Source of the DNA: Quillaja saponaria
Taxonomy: Eukaryota; Streptophyta; Magnoliopsida; Fabales; Quillajaceae
Direction of reading: 5' to 3'
NCBI GenBank assembly: GCA_029379385.1
Contig: CM055618.1
Location: 3,296,134 to 3,360,133 of the forward strand
DNA: 64,000 bases
The translations under genes were made by a program, and so were the position numbers. The first letter of the stretch is position 1. Each line of letters opens with the position of its first letter. This document shows, one piece after another, positions 43,000 to 54,725 of the stretch. Below the pieces are notes generated by a model. The model was not told the origin of the DNA, searched no databases, and saw only the letters and a list, made by a program, of their open reading frames with translations.

Positions 43000-44310
43000 G
43001 ATATAATCATCTTCAAGTAATACAGTGATAAATAGAGATTGTTCCCATAAGGAATAAATTACTTTCTAATGTTAAATACCAATATGATGTAACCTAACTC
43101 TAATCAAGCCAATATAAATGTAAAGATTTTTAAGAAATTTATAAGAATATTAAAACTAAGCCTAGGTTCACGAAATCCCTTACATTGCACTTAATTAACT
43201 TTAGTTCAATTCTACATATGCAATAGCTTAATATTAACCCAAATTTCTTAATCAATTACTAGCATATTCCTATGTCTATCAACTATGTATTTCCCTTAGT
43301 CTAATTCCCTATATTCCTATGAGAATTATTCTAGGGCAAACTCATTAAAAACTAATCTTTTGATTACTTATAGTAAAAGAGTATATTCCTATATCTTAAA
43401 CAAAGTAGATTATCCATATCACATGAACAATCCAAACATAAGTTATATTGCCTAAGACTAATCCCAAAACTAACTTTTGCAAGTCAATTACTGAATTCTT
43501 AATCAATCTAACTGGTGATTAAGTAATTAGAAGCATTAAGAACAAGACAATACAAATATTAAAACTAAAACATGCATTGAATTAAAACTAAAGCCACATT
43601 GGCTACATGTGAGTTTAATCGTTACCCCAAGAGTATGACTGCTCCATGTTAACTACTGAAAACATAAAAACTAAAAAATAACCATTACAAATAAATAAAA
43701 AATAAGAAAAAAGGAATAGAAACTAGAAGTTGTCACGGCTTCGGGTCTCCTTTATCTCCTTAGCACTCTCTATCATGAGCTCTTGTTTATTTCTAAAACT
43801 TCAGCCTTCCCTATTATTTATAGACCCTTTCCTCCTAGTTTAATTAAACTAGGAGTTATTAAAAATGGACAGGCACCATGGCATGTTTGTGTATAGCGCT
43901 GCGGGGCTAAAAGTTCTGCTCAATCCCATTAGGATTCCATCTTGTCCCGTCGCAGCCTTACATAATAGGGCGCTGCAGTGCTAATCCTTCGCATATTCAC
44001 AAAAGTTGTCTTTAGATTTGGTGCTATGGCTTCATGATCAATGTGCTATGACTCTTCTCTCTCTGTTATTTTTCTAGGCAGCTTAAGATCTTCATGCCAC
44101 GAATTATGCCTTTAGGCATCGCGGCATCCAGCTCTCTAACTTTTATGCTCTTTTCCTCTTTTTATCAGCTTCGTGGCTTCAAATTACCTGTTTTGCAGTG
44201 GAGGTCTTTTTGACTTTTCATCAATTTCTTTATTTTGTGGTGCCACAGCTTCATGTTCTTCAACGCTGTGGTGCGGCTTGAGATCATTTCCTTCTTTTAC
44301 CACATCTGAA
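43000..44310 (-). mobile_element. Athila-type LTR, right end missing
   Basis: Close to 45580-46850: CAAGTAATACAGTGATAAAT, ATTCTACATATGCAATAGC, TGGCTACATGTGAGTT and the GC-rich segment with ATCCCATTAGGA(T/C)TCCATCTTGTC. The terminal about 190 bp found at 46850-47040 is missing; it is joined instead to gag-protease spacer sequence at 44330. Its left end is also shortened by about 25 bp. Confidence 0.75.
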
Positions 44311-44329
44311 TAACAGAGTGAGTATGAAA

Positions 44330-45527
44330 CATATAATGCAAAAACATATCTTCCAAGGAGGGTTTCTATTCAAGGACTACTTGCCTTTGTGGAGCTTGAA
44401 ATCCATGAGGTGGATTAGGCCTTGCAGCTTATGCACCTTGATTATTTCAACTAAAGTTTAGGTGGTTTCTCCACCCCAAGTTGTATATGTTGGAATAAAG
44501 GTTATTTTAACGATTGAAATTCTGAACATATTGAATTGCTTCAGTACTTGGGCATTGGTCTATAGTATGACTTTTTCCATAAGCTTCACACACTATAACA
44601 GCGACTTTGGAATGTTATTGCACCCCAAAATTATCAAACCTCTTTGTCAACCTAGCAACTTATGCCGTTAAGGCAGTAAAGGGATCAAGTTCATGGATCC
44701 TAACAACTCTATGGGATGTTAACCTTTTGGATGGCCATTGATGAGTTTGAGGCCTTCTCCTCCAAAAGATCATAGGTAATATCCGTAGACTCACCCATTA
44801 AAACACCCCCAGTAGCAGTATCAATTATTGTTCTAGTTTGGTTTCCCAAACCATTATAGAAAGTATGCATTTGTAGCCACTTAGGAATGCCATGATGTGG
44901 GCACTTCTCATCAAGTTTTTATATCTCTCCCATGCCTCATAGAGAAATTCTTGATCATATTAAAGGAATAATGGATTTCATTCCTTAGGTTTGCAGTTTT
45001 GGTGGGAGGAAAGAATTTGACTAGAAGTTTTTGTGTTGTGAATATAGCCAACTTTTTTCCTTATCCCGGAGTGAGAAAGGAAAAAGCTCGAGGAGGACTA
45101 AATCATTAGAAACACCATTATACTTGAATATGTCACACAATTCCAAGAATATGACTAGATGAGCATGAAGGTAATCCCTAAACTGAGTGGATTGTTGGAT
45201 CATCTGGATTATGCCCAGTTTGATATCAAAGTTATTAGCAGCAATAGTTGGTTTTTGTATGTTAGAGTGGAGGCCTTGCAAAAGAGAGACAATATAATCC
45301 TTTGGTTTCAAGAGCTTCTTAATCATTAACCATTGCACTAGAGTATTTTGGAATTTGATTCTTTCTCAACTTTCTTAGCATTCTTTTGATCTTGGAATCG
45401 TATGGTAATAGTTCTAAATTTCTAGTGTGTTGTATGCAATATCAATAACACCTGAAATCAAAAGTAAGAACTTGAATTATAATCAAGTAAGCTTATAATA
45501 ATATTAACAAAATAAAATAAATTTATT
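44330..45527 (-). pseudogene. Athila gag region, pol deleted
   Basis: Corresponds to 10745-12000 of the other Athila copy. Gag pieces: 45021-45338 gives HLVIFLELCDIFKYNGVSND then LLELFPFSLRDKEKSWLYS, and words of the HTFYNGLGNQTRTII type appear in broken frames near 44820-44880. Everything from protease to the 3' LTR end has been deleted, so the element is an LTR-gag-LTR remnant. Confidence 0.75.
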
Positions 45528-45544
45528 CCCCGGCAATGACACCA
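45528..45544 (-). other. Athila primer-binding site (tRNA-Asp type)
   Basis: CCCCGGCAATGACACCA on the plus strand matches the tRNA-Asp 3' end at 14 of 17 positions, followed by AAAACT and the LTR start TGGTAGGG. Confidence 0.85.
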
Positions 45545-45550
45545 AAAACT

Positions 45551-47040
45551 TGGTAGGGATTAAACAAACATAAGCACACGTATCGTCCTCAAGTAATACA
45601 GTGATAAATAGAGATCATTCCTCACGAGGAATGTTAAATACAATATCATGCAACCTAACTCTAATCAAGCTAATATAAATGTAGAGATTTTTAAGCAATT
45701 TCTAAGAATATTAAAACTAAGCTTAGGTTCACGAAATCTCGCACACTACACTTAATTAACTTTAGTTCAATTCTACATATGCAATAGCTTAATATTAACC
45801 CAGATTTCTTAATCAATTACTAGCATATTTCTATGTCTAGCAACTATATATTTCCCTTAGTCTAATTCCCTATATTCCTATGAGAATTATTCTAGGGCAA
45901 ACTCATTAAGAGCCAATCTTTTGATTACTTATGGTAAAAGAGTATATTCCTATCCCTTAAACAAATTAGATTATCCACATCACATGAACAGTCCAAACAT
46001 AAGTTATATTGCCTAAGACTAATCCCAAAACTAACTCTTCCAAGTCAATTCCAGAATTCCTAATCAATCTAACTAGTAATCAAGCAATTAGAAGTATTAA
46101 GAACAAGACAATATAAATATTAAAACTAAAACATGCATTGAATTAAAACTACAGCCACATTGGCTACATGTGAGTTCACTTGTTACCCCTAGAGTACAAC
46201 TACTCCATACTAACTACTAAAAACATAAAAACTAAAGACATAACCATTACAAGTAAACAGAAAATAAGATGAAGGGAGTAGAAACTAGAAGTTATCATGG
46301 CTTCTGGTCTCCTTTAGCTCCTTAGCATTCTTTATCACAAGCTCTGGTATATTTTTAAAACTTTAGCTTTTCCTTTTATTTATAGACCTTTTCCTTTTAG
46401 TTCAATTAAACTAGGAATCATCAAAACACAAATAGTTGCCACGGCGTTAAAGGTTCTGCTCAATCCCATTAGGACTCCATCTTGTCTCGTCATGACCTCA
46501 CATAATAGGACCCTACAGTGCCAATCCTTTACATATTCATGAAAGTCCTCTTTTGATTTGGCGTTGTGGCTTCGTGATCAATGTGTTGTGGCTCTTCTCT
46601 CTCTGTTATTTTTCTGGGCAGCTTAAGATCTTTGCTCCTCGACTTATGCCTTTAGGTGCGCAACATCCATCTTTCTAACTTTTGTGCTCTTTCCACCTTT
46701 TGTCAGCTTTGTGGCTTCAACTTAGCTGTGCTGCAGTAGAGCTCTCTCTGACTTTTCACCAATTTCTTTCTTTTGTGGAGCCACAGCTTCATGTTCTTCA
46801 GCACTGCGGTGCGGCTTAAGATCCTTTCCTTCTTTTACCATAACTAGGACACTGCAAAAATACCTAAAACAAATTAATACCAAAATTTGTAAAACTACTC
46901 TTAATTAAAGTTAAAACTTCATAAAACTCTAAAACAACCTAAAACACTATATTTGACTAGTTTTCTAACTCAAAACATTAGGATTTAGAATAAAATATGA
47001 ATTAAAAGCATAGTAAAATAACTATTTTACAGAGTTATCA
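45551..47040 (-). mobile_element. 5' LTR of Athila-type element (1.49 kb)
   Basis: Starts TGGTAGGG and ends ACAGAGTTATCA. Similar to the LTRs at 12027-13486 and 43000-44310. It borders sequence of the long-LTR Copia family at 47041, into which it has presumably inserted. Confidence 0.8.
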
Positions 47041-48002
47041 TAAACCAATCAATTTACATTCATAGATCAAGATTGATATTTTGCAATGTATCATGACCAC
47101 CCAAGTACAAGAGAAGTTAAAATCATTGATCAAACCTTTCAATACTTGGTTACCATGTAATTTAATCCTTTCATCAAACACATCCCCAGATAAACATAGG
47201 GCATGAATTCTATTGTCAACCCTAGCTTTGTCTAAATTCATTTGTACTTGAAACCAAGTTGATATTTTGTTCCTTAAAGAGATTCAAGAAAACACTTTTC
47301 TTAATCTTTTTCACTTTGCCATGATTTTCAGAACAAGACATACTTGTCTTAAGAAGCCATGGGATATTCGTCCTCTTTATTGAAGATGATGAATTCTTTA
47401 TCTATCATTCATATACTTTCATATGCTTCACTGCATGTCCAATAATCACCTAAGTATTATCCTTATTATAGGATAAGGGGATTAATATCAAAATACAAAT
47501 ATTCACTTAAAGGTAATAAGATAATCTCTAGTCAAAGAATCACTTACACCACCAACACTTTGAGAACTTCTATTAACATATGAGTAAATCCACATGGTTT
47601 CTTGTGTTGGGTTAATTCAATATACTTGTTCAACCAACAAGCACCCATATGTTTATCTAAGCATTTCCATACTTGTAGTTTATGAGATCACTACTCTCTT
47701 TATAAGAGAATGACACAACATATATTAGTCTCGAAGAATCATCTATGTCTCTATTCTTGATGATTCATTGACTAGGAATGCTTTTAGAATAATACTATAT
47801 GTATGTCATATCTCACAATTATAATCAACATAATAATTATGCATACACAATATTTATTCTAAAGACTTTATAAATTGTTGTACTAAATCTCATTTAAACA
47901 ATATAATGAAGAATGCTTTCTAAATATTATTACATGCATAAAATACAAATAAAGTGTCATTACAAGCAACTATTGATTGACTCTTAGACACTAATACTAA
48001 CA
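47041..48002 (-). mobile_element. 3' LTR of long-LTR Copia element (family 1), truncated
   Basis: In the element's own sense it starts TGTTAGTATTAGTGTCTAAG at 48002, right after a purine-rich tract, and runs to 47041 where the Athila LTR cuts it. The part 47041-47480 is the inverse of 1000-1420, which ties it to the plus-strand copy at the left of the window. Confidence 0.75.
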
Positions 48003-48300
48003 ATCTCTCACTTGGGTTAGAGCCAATCACTGTGAAATCTAAGTCCAACCATATCAAAGTGACAATCATGCTTCTGCTGTAACAAGGACTTTGTAAGCAG
48101 ATCTGCCATATTCTCATAAGTAATAATGTGTTCTATCTTTATATCCCTCCAATAAATGATTTTCCTAATTAGGTGATACCACTTTAGTACGTGTTTGGAT
48201 TTCTGGTGAGACCTTGGTTACTTTGCATGTGCAAATAGCCCCATTATTGTCACAATATAACTTTATTAGTTTAACTCATCATAGAATGCACCATGTCTAA
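48003..48300 (-). pseudogene. Copia RNase H 3' end and polypurine tract
   Basis: The polypurine-like AAGTGAGAGAT lies at 48003-48013. Next on the minus strand come fragments of the RNase H end in Copia elements: a CDNNGAI piece near 48235-48260 (usual form CDNQSAI) and phrases like THYYL and a degenerate ADxLTKPL-like stretch near 48090-48115. The reverse transcriptase that should lie upstream is missing; the sequence jumps from integrase to RNase H near 48270. Confidence 0.65.
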
Positions 48301-48418
48301 CAAAGTGCGATTCCTCCTTTTGGATGCACCATTGAGCTATGGTGTAACATGATGAGTCCATTAAGAGAGGATCCAATTGTCCTTTAAATAGTCTAAGAAC
48401 TCCTGGCTAAGGTATTTT
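48270..48418 (-). pseudogene. Copia integrase, distal half (split by solo LTR)
   Basis: Minus-strand words EFLDYLKDNWIL, then a stop, then THHVTP and RRNRTLLDMVHSMM continue the integrase core (usual form FLDYLKENGILSQWTPPGTPQLNGVSERRNRTLLDMVRSM). The proximal half is at 49872-50060 on the other side of the inserted LTR. The shared 5-bp target (TCACC / CCACC) marks the break. Confidence 0.75.
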
Positions 48419-48423
48419 TCACC

Positions 48424-49866
48424 TAATAAGTCTATGAAATAGCCTTATTACATGTCTTTTTTATTCATATTATTTGCTCTATTATTGAGTTTTAATTTAA
48501 TTGTTACTTAGTTAAGTCATTTATTTCAAGATGTTGAATTCTAATTAAGTATGCTTAGGATTTAGCCTTTAATTAGGAATTCCATTGATTCTTAACTTAG
48601 TTTGTGTGTTTTGAAGGTTTAATGCTTAAAGGAAAACCCTTCGAAGTCAAATAAGGATTTCCTACATATCAAGGCCATAGTAGCAAAAAAGGGGCACCAC
48701 ATTGCCCAAAATCATGCAAAAAGGCAAACACGCAAAGAGCATTGGTGCTAGGAAGCTAGTTCTACAGCGCCCAAGATAGTGGCAGCCAGTGCCAGGTGCT
48801 AGAAAGTTGTTGCCCCAGTGTCCAACGTGATCCTGCAATCCAATTTTCAGGGCTGAGGAGTTGAAACTTCAATGTGGGGGTGTTAGATAGATTCCTAGTC
48901 CGAATTAACTTCTTTTTAAGGGGTTTTGAAGCATATTTAAAGAGGTTTAGGCTAGAGAATAAAAACATACAATTGAACAAGGGATTTCTAGAGATTTAGA
49001 GTTGATTGAGAGTGCTTAGAGCTAGAGGAACAAGGGATTTTGAAAAGCTTGGAGATCGACATTCTCCTAGCTTTCTTTATTTCCTTATTTCCTTTTAGTT
49101 TCTCTACATGTTTTTCATGATTTGCTTAGCTATAGTCATATTTATATCTAGTAGCATGAACTAAATCCTTTTTCTAGGATTATGATGGAACTCACATGTA
49201 GATTGATTTAATTTTATCTATGGATTACTTAGGGTTTTATATTATTGTTATTTATGTCATTCTATGTTCATTGCTTCTAATTGGTTAACCGTCAATTAGA
49301 TAGATTTGGTAACTTAGAGGAACCTTGACAAAGGAAATCTAGGTTTAACCTTGAAGGATATAACACATGTTTGAATTCATTCACTTAGTTGTTTGAATTT
49401 GATTCATATATAGGATAGACATATACCTGTATACCTTGTGTAGCCAAACTAGGTTTGTTATTAATGAACCTTGCTTAATTCAATTCTCATAGACATGTAG
49501 TGAATTGATTAATTAAGGTATGAATTATAAGCAATTCGAAAGATACTTATAATTAACTTGGAACCCTAGGTCAATAACATAATATCAGAACTAAGCATGC
49601 TAGGATAAGGACAAGTCAAGTCAAGTGAAGTGTGAGAGAAATCATAATCCTACGTTTTCTCTACATAATCTCAAGTTCAGTCATTTTATTTACTTGCTTT
49701 AGTTTAATCATAGTTAACAATCTTAAGTATTCAATTATCTGGATAAAATTGGAGTTAGTAAATTTTGGTACTTGACTTGTTAGAATTCCTCATAGGAACG
49801 ATATTTAACTTACTCTTTATTACTTGTTTAAATGATACTTGCACTTGCGTAGTATTTTTCACAACA
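48424..49866 (+). mobile_element. Solo Athila-type LTR inside Copia integrase
   Basis: A plus-strand LTR starting TAATAAGTCTATGAAAT (family start TGATAAG) and ending TTTTTCACAACA. Near-identical flanks TCACC (48419-48423) and CCACC (49867-49871) are a 5-bp target duplication with one change. No PBS or internal sequence is attached on either side; Copia integrase frames resume directly. Family membership: its reverse complement aligns with 40694-42105, including AAACAAGTAATAAAG(G/A)GTAAGT at the U5 end and the GTGCC-rich middle at 48700-48850. The internal region was probably lost by LTR-LTR recombination. Confidence 0.85.
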
Positions 49867-49871
49867 CCACC

Positions 49872-50060
49872 TTGATCAGATCTAAGTGTTTTAATACTTT
49901 TACCAGTTTGTTTCTCTACTTTATTCGTAAATTCTTTGAAATTTTCAAATGATTCAAACTTGTATCTCATAAGATACACATACCTATACCTTGACTTGTC
50001 ATCAGTAAAGATTATAAAGTAAGAATATACACCTCTAGCATCTATAGACATTGTCCACAA
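49872..50060 (-). pseudogene. Copia integrase core, proximal half
   Basis: The minus-strand frame reads MSIDARGVYSYFIIFTDDKS, YVYLMRYKFESFENFKEF, VEKQTGKSIKTLRSDQGG: the first two thirds of the Copia integrase core (usual form PMSVQARGGFEYFITFIDDYSRYGYVYLM...KTLRSDRGGEYL). The Asp of TDD and of RSD are catalytic positions in the family. Cut after GG by the solo LTR. Confidence 0.85.
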
Positions 50061-50399
50061 ACATTAGAGTGTATAAGTTTGAGTAACTCAGTAGTACGTG
50101 ACCCTTTACTTGTGAAAGGTTTCTTAATAGCCATTCTGAATAGATAGGATTCACATATTCCTTATGATTCATAATCAAATGGATTTAGATATCTACCTTG
50201 TGTAATATAGTAATCCTAGTCTCATTTATGTAACCTAGTCCACGATGCCATAAGTAGGAAGGTTTTAGACTATGTAATTTGGGTTTCTTAGTGTTTATGT
50301 TGAGAATAATATCAGTTAATTCTAAAATATATAATCCATTATTTAAAACACCACATTCATGATAAACTCCATTTAAAGAGAAGGAAAACCTTTATTCCT
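50061..50399 (-). other. Copia GAG-pre-integrase region, decayed
   Basis: Sequence between integrase and protease of the same Copia copy. The expected zinc-binding H-x-R-L-G-H / C-x2-C pre-integrase motifs are only faintly visible in broken frames near 50180-50260 (LWHRGLGYINE-like). Confidence 0.45.
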
Positions 50400-50813
50400 T
50401 TATTCCTTTATTACAAATGTAAAACCTTTCTTGCCCAAACAAAAAACATAAATAATGTTCTTAGAAATAACTAGAGCAAAATAACAATTATCTAATTCAA
50501 CTATCATGTCAAATGGAAATTGCAAAAAGTAAGATCCTATAGTTAATGCAGCAACTCTTGTTCCATTTCCCACTCGTAGGTCTACTTCACCCTTGATAAG
50601 CATCCTTTTGTTCTTTAGTTCCTATAAATTGTTACAAATTTGAGAACCACAACCGATATCCAATACCCAGGAGATAGGGTTTGCATATGATAGATTAACC
50701 TCAATAAAAAACATACCTAAAGTAGAAATTTCACCAAGCTTCTTGTCCATCACTGCATTCAAGTATGCTTGAAATTCCTTTTTTAATGTCCTTCTTTGCC
50801 ACAATAGAAACAT
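50400..50813 (-). pseudogene. Copia protease region remnant
   Basis: 50622-50813 reads ISWVLDIGCGSQICNNL at its C-terminal end, the protease active-site region (usual form WVLDTGCGSHIC: the D-T-G is D-I-G here). 50400-50603 continues with KGEVDLRVGNGTRVAALTIG and YFLQFPFDMIVELDNCYF, matching the protease C-terminal half and linker. A stop between them breaks the frame. Confidence 0.8.
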
Positions 50814-50968
50814 ATGACTTTGGCCTTGTCCTTTTTGTTGCCACCAGTGGCCTTAGTCTTAGTCTTAGACTTTTTCTTCTTGCCCTTTGACTTGGGTTTA
50901 GAATAACCACTTATTAACATCACTTGGGCTTTATCTTTCTTGATATTACCCTTTATAGTTTTCAACAT
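50783..50968 (-). pseudogene. Copia gag C-terminal zinc knuckle
   Basis: A Lys-rich stretch (KSKGKKKKSKTKTKATGGNK) followed by KAKVICFYCGKEGHW, one CCHC knuckle, as at the end of Copia gag. It overlaps the next frame by 31 nt in another frame, showing decay. Confidence 0.8.
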
Positions 50969-50969
50969 G

Positions 50970-51560
50970 TTAAGTAACTTGGGTAGAGTTTTTTTCGGAC
51001 TTATTCATGTTGTAATTCATAACAAAGTATGAAAATGACTTGGGCAATGATTGTAAGACCAAATTAACTGAAAGTTCGTGGTCCATGGCAAATCCTAATT
51101 GGAACAATCTTTTGATGTACCCAATCATCTTTAGTATGTGAACATTTACTGAAGAACTTTCTATTGTCTTACAGTGGAACAATTCCTTGGTTACCTTGAA
51201 CCTTTTAGCTCTGCCTTGCTTATCATACAACTCTTGCAACATGATAATCGTGCAGACATCCATATTCTGATGTTGCCTTTGAAGCTCTAGTGACATAGAA
51301 CTCAGGATCACACAACTACTTGTTCATTGTCATCCAGGTGCTTCTGATGATTATTGAAATCAAATTCCTCATAATTAGTGCATCTTCAACCGGAGCTTAA
51401 GGGATGTCTCTCTCTAGGATATAGGAAATCTTTTTTTGTCTCAAAATAATTTTGAGATTATGGTACCATTTCAAATAGTTAAAGCCAGTCAACTTGTTAG
51501 ATTCTAACATTGATCTAAGTGACAAGTTATTCGTCATTCTAACCTAAATATAAAGATAAA
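50970..51560 (-). pseudogene. Copia gag (UBN2-type) remnant
   Basis: The open part 50970-51311 gives MSLELQRQHQNMDVCTIIML, ELYDKQGRAKRFKVTKELF, VHILKMIGYIKRLFQLGF, LVLQSLPKSFSYFVMNYNMN: gag of the UBN2 type. The first exon-like part to about 51560 (with RLLGYNGFNYLKWYHNLKII-type words near 51430-51510) is out of frame. Upstream lies the leader shared with 3159-4430. Confidence 0.8.
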
Positions 51561-52545
51561 ATGCATGTGTTAATATTTATTTAATGCGCATACCAAATTA
51601 AAAAAGTCTCTATGTAATTTGGTTACTACCACTATTTTATCAAATCTAATGACCCTCTTGATTAAAATTGTAATATCATCTCATGATATTCATAGTTGGG
51701 CTAGGATATTATATAATTTTTTTTTGATATTTGAGGGGCTCAACAAACTAAAACAATCTTAAACAATCTTAAATAATCGAATGACTATCGTTTACATCTT
51801 ATGTAAATTCTTGGATCCTTAGGTTGACATTGCCTTGTCATTTAATCAATTTCAATTGATACCTAAGCTTAGCCTTAAAAACATGATAGCCTCGGCAGGG
51901 CCAACAAGTATTATTTTAATTAAGTTCTAATCGTTATTCTAATATATCACATATAATCTATTTCATAACTGAGTTCAATGTATGACTACCTTGACAGGGA
52001 CCAAACAAATAGAAGTAAATTATGCCACAATAATAGGAGGCAACATGTGACTTAATAATTTAGAGGAAACTTTAATTGTGGGTAGATGGCATGCATATAT
52101 ACATACATTAATAATACATCTCATGCAATTGTAACATATATATAAGCAAGCCATAAAATAAGGGAATGATTATGGACCATGTGGTTTCCTCAACACTTAG
52201 GAAAACCATATTCTAAGACTTGATATAGTCCCATCATATCCTTGTCTTCACTATCTTAATGTCTTTATCTTCATATGCTCGATTTACAAGTAAATTCAAA
52301 TCTAACTAAATCTTAAATCCCAACCTATTCAACTATTACATAATTTGTAAGAAACCTCAAGTTACATTCTAGGAAAGTTAGATGAGAAGAGAATTTACAT
52401 AGAGAATTGGAGATAAGGCAGGGCATGTAGGCCCTATTTTACAAAAAAATAAAAAAAAAATTCAAAGCCTATAACCCTAAAAAAATCTAATTTTACTAAA
52501 TTTAGGTTTGGAACAATTCCAAAACCCCAAAAGCCTAAAACCTTT
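51561..52545 (-). mobile_element. Copia family-1 leader (minus-strand copy, left part)
   Basis: Non-coding leader of the minus-strand Copia. 52020-52330 matches the inverse of 4000-4290 (GGAGGCAACATGTGACTTAA, ATTGTGGGTAGATGGCATGC). It continues across the nested Copia at 56350. Confidence 0.7.
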
Positions 52546-52550
52546 AAACT

Positions 52551-52739
52551 TGTAAAACCTAAAAAAGAGATACCTAAAGTATTTTGATGAATTGGATGAG
52601 TATTTCTCATACCAAGATAATATATTTATACTACCAGATTATGTATAGTACAAGTTTGTGTGGAGTACAAGTAAGTCAACTATACATAAATAAGAAAATT
52701 TAACCCACTAATTAAGCTGTCTATATTTACACTCTAACA
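52551..52739 (-). repeat. 3' LTR of nested Copia
   Basis: TGTAAAACCT ... ACTCTAACA. Differs from the partner LTR by five substitutions and no gaps. Confidence 0.92.
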
Positions 52740-53290
52740 CTCCACCTCAAGCTGGAATATAAAGATTATATGTTTCAAGCTTGTTGCATAGATATCGCAG
52801 TCGGTTTCCAGCCAAAGATTTTGTGAATAAGTTTGCTAACTGATCTTCTGATTTTGTATATGTAGTCTTAATTGTATTATCCATAAGCTTCTCACGAACG
52901 AAATGACAATCAACTTCTATATGTTTTGTTCGTTCATGAAAGACTTTGATACAATATGTAATGCAGCTTAATTATCACATACTAACTCCATAGGTTGTGA
53001 GTGCTGAAATCCAAGTTCGTCTAATAGATTTTTCAGCCAAACTAACTCAGCAGTGGTATAAGTCATGGCCCTATATTCAGATTCAACACTGGATATTGCA
53101 ACAACAGTCTGCTTTTTGCTTTTCCATGAAACAAGATTTTCACCCATAAATATACAGTATCCTGTAGTAGATTTTCTATCAAATTGAGAGCCTACCCAAT
53201 CAACATCGATATAACCTTGACCTGGAGTAGAATTATGTTTATGGACTAATGTATGAGCACGACCATGTCCTTGAACTAGAGTGTGCCCAT
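52740..53290 (-). pseudogene. Copia RNase H domain, nested element
   Basis: Minus-strand frames give, in order, FMGENLVSWKSKKQTVVAIS, SVESEYRAMTYTTAELVWLK, LLDELGFQHSQPMELVCDN, then a stop, [20 protein letters not shown], and REKLMDNTIKTTYTKSEDQL. This is the complete Copia RNase H (usual form ISSAEAEYRAMA...[28 protein letters not shown]). The stop at the CDN motif and its separation from RT by a frame break make it inactive. It is followed by the polypurine tract. Confidence 0.85.
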
Positions 53291-53295
53291 GATTC

Positions 53296-54060
53296 TTATA
53301 TAATAATCCCTTTTCCGGGTGCAGTTTTAAGGTATCTTAGGATATGAATAACAGCATTCCAATGAGATGTTCGAGGCTGAGAAAGAAATTGACTAACCAT
53401 ACTAGTTGCAAAAGCAATATCTGATCTAGTGACTGTGAGATAATTTAGCTTACCAACAAGACGTCTATATTGCTCAGGATTTGTTAGTAACTCTCCCTCA
53501 TCTGGTACAAGTTTAGTGTTGGGATCCATAGAGTGTCTACAGGTTTGGAATCCAACATACCTATATCACTCAAGACATCCAGACAATACTTTCTTTAAGA
53601 AAGGAAAATACCCAATTGTGATCTCGTAACCTCAATGCCCAAGAAGTATTTTAACTGTCATAAGTCTTTAGTTTGAAACTTAGATTGTAGGAATGATTTC
53701 AATTGCTGAATCATATGATTATCATCATCTGTAATCACAATATCATCCATATATACAATTAAGAGAATTCTGCCATTAGGTGTATGTTTATAGAAAACCG
53801 AGTGATCAACAGTACACCTCTGAAGGCCAAAACTAAGAACAACTTCACTGAATCTACCAAACCAAGCTCTAGGAGATTGCTTTAAGCCATATAGAGACTT
53901 TTTCAATCGACACACCATACCGGACTCCCCCTGAACAACAAAACCAGGTGGTTGCTCCATAAAGACTTCTTCATCAAGGTCATCATGTAAGAAAGCATTC
54001 TTGATGTCCAATTGATAGAGTGGCTAATCAAAAATAGCAGCTAGAGATATAAATACCCTG
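53296..54060 (-). pseudogene. Copia reverse transcriptase, nested element
   Basis: 53658-54011 is open for 117 residues: MDIKNAFLHDDLDEEVFMEQ, PPGFVVQGESGMVCRLKKSL, YGLKQSPRAWFGRFSEVV, DHSVFYKH, and LLIVYMDDIVITDDD, which contains the catalytic YMDD box intact. 53296-53529 continues with DEGELLTNPEQYRRLVGKLN YL-type and SDIAFATSMVSQF, LRYLK. Between the two (53530-53657) a frame break and stops interrupt the connection. Usual order and spacing for Copia RVT_2. Confidence 0.9.
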
Positions 54061-54720
54061 ACAGATGTAATTTTAGCTACGAGAGAGAAAGTTTCTGAAT
54101 AATCCACACCATAGACCTAAGTGTAGCATTTTGCTACCAATCTAGCCTTTAAGCGATCAACAGAACCATCAGGATGAACTTTCACGATGTATACCCATTT
54201 ACATCAGTAGATTTTCCAGAAGGTAAAGAGACCAGTTCCCAAATACCATTAGTATGTAAGGCGTTCATTTCATTAACCATGGCCTGCTGCCACCCGGGAT
54301 GAGCAAGAGCATCATTGGTGGACTTTGGAACAATGATAACTTAAAAAAGCATAAATAGGATAAGGATTACGAGTTGAACGAGTACCTTTTTGTAAAATAG
54401 GTGGCGAAGCAGGATCCGAGACATAAGATGGTGTTGGTACAGAAGGTGAGTCATTAGGTACATCAACAATATCTGCTGGAAGATCAAGTAGTGGTGCAGA
54501 TGATGCATGGTCATTTGGTCCAAGATAAGGAACCGGAAGAGCATCAGAGATAAAAGGTGACTCGGGAATAGTAAAGGGAAAAAATGAAGATTTCTCAAAA
54601 AATGTGACATTAGCGGAGGTAAAGTAATAATTCTTATATGACAGTAACATACCCTTTTTGAAGGCGAGAATAACCCTAGAAGATGCACTTAATTGATTTA
54701 GAAGAGAGTTTATCCTGACC
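54061..54720 (-). pseudogene. Copia integrase-RT linker, nested element
   Basis: 54312-54650 is open and gives Ser/Pro-rich linker sequence (FTSANVTFFEKSSFFPF, then PSVPTPSYVSDPASPPI and RNPYPIYAFLSYH), typical between integrase and RT of Copia elements. Around 54110-54290 degenerate words such as HPGWQQAMVNEMNAL and KARLVAKCYT-like pieces mark the start of RT. Confidence 0.75.
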
Positions 54721-54725
54721 AGGTG

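Noticed and set aside
54341..54688. A second 115-residue minus-strand frame overlapping the Copia linker
   Set aside because: It is a Leu/His-rich shifted frame over the Ser/Pro-rich linker at 54312-54650, which has the expected composition.
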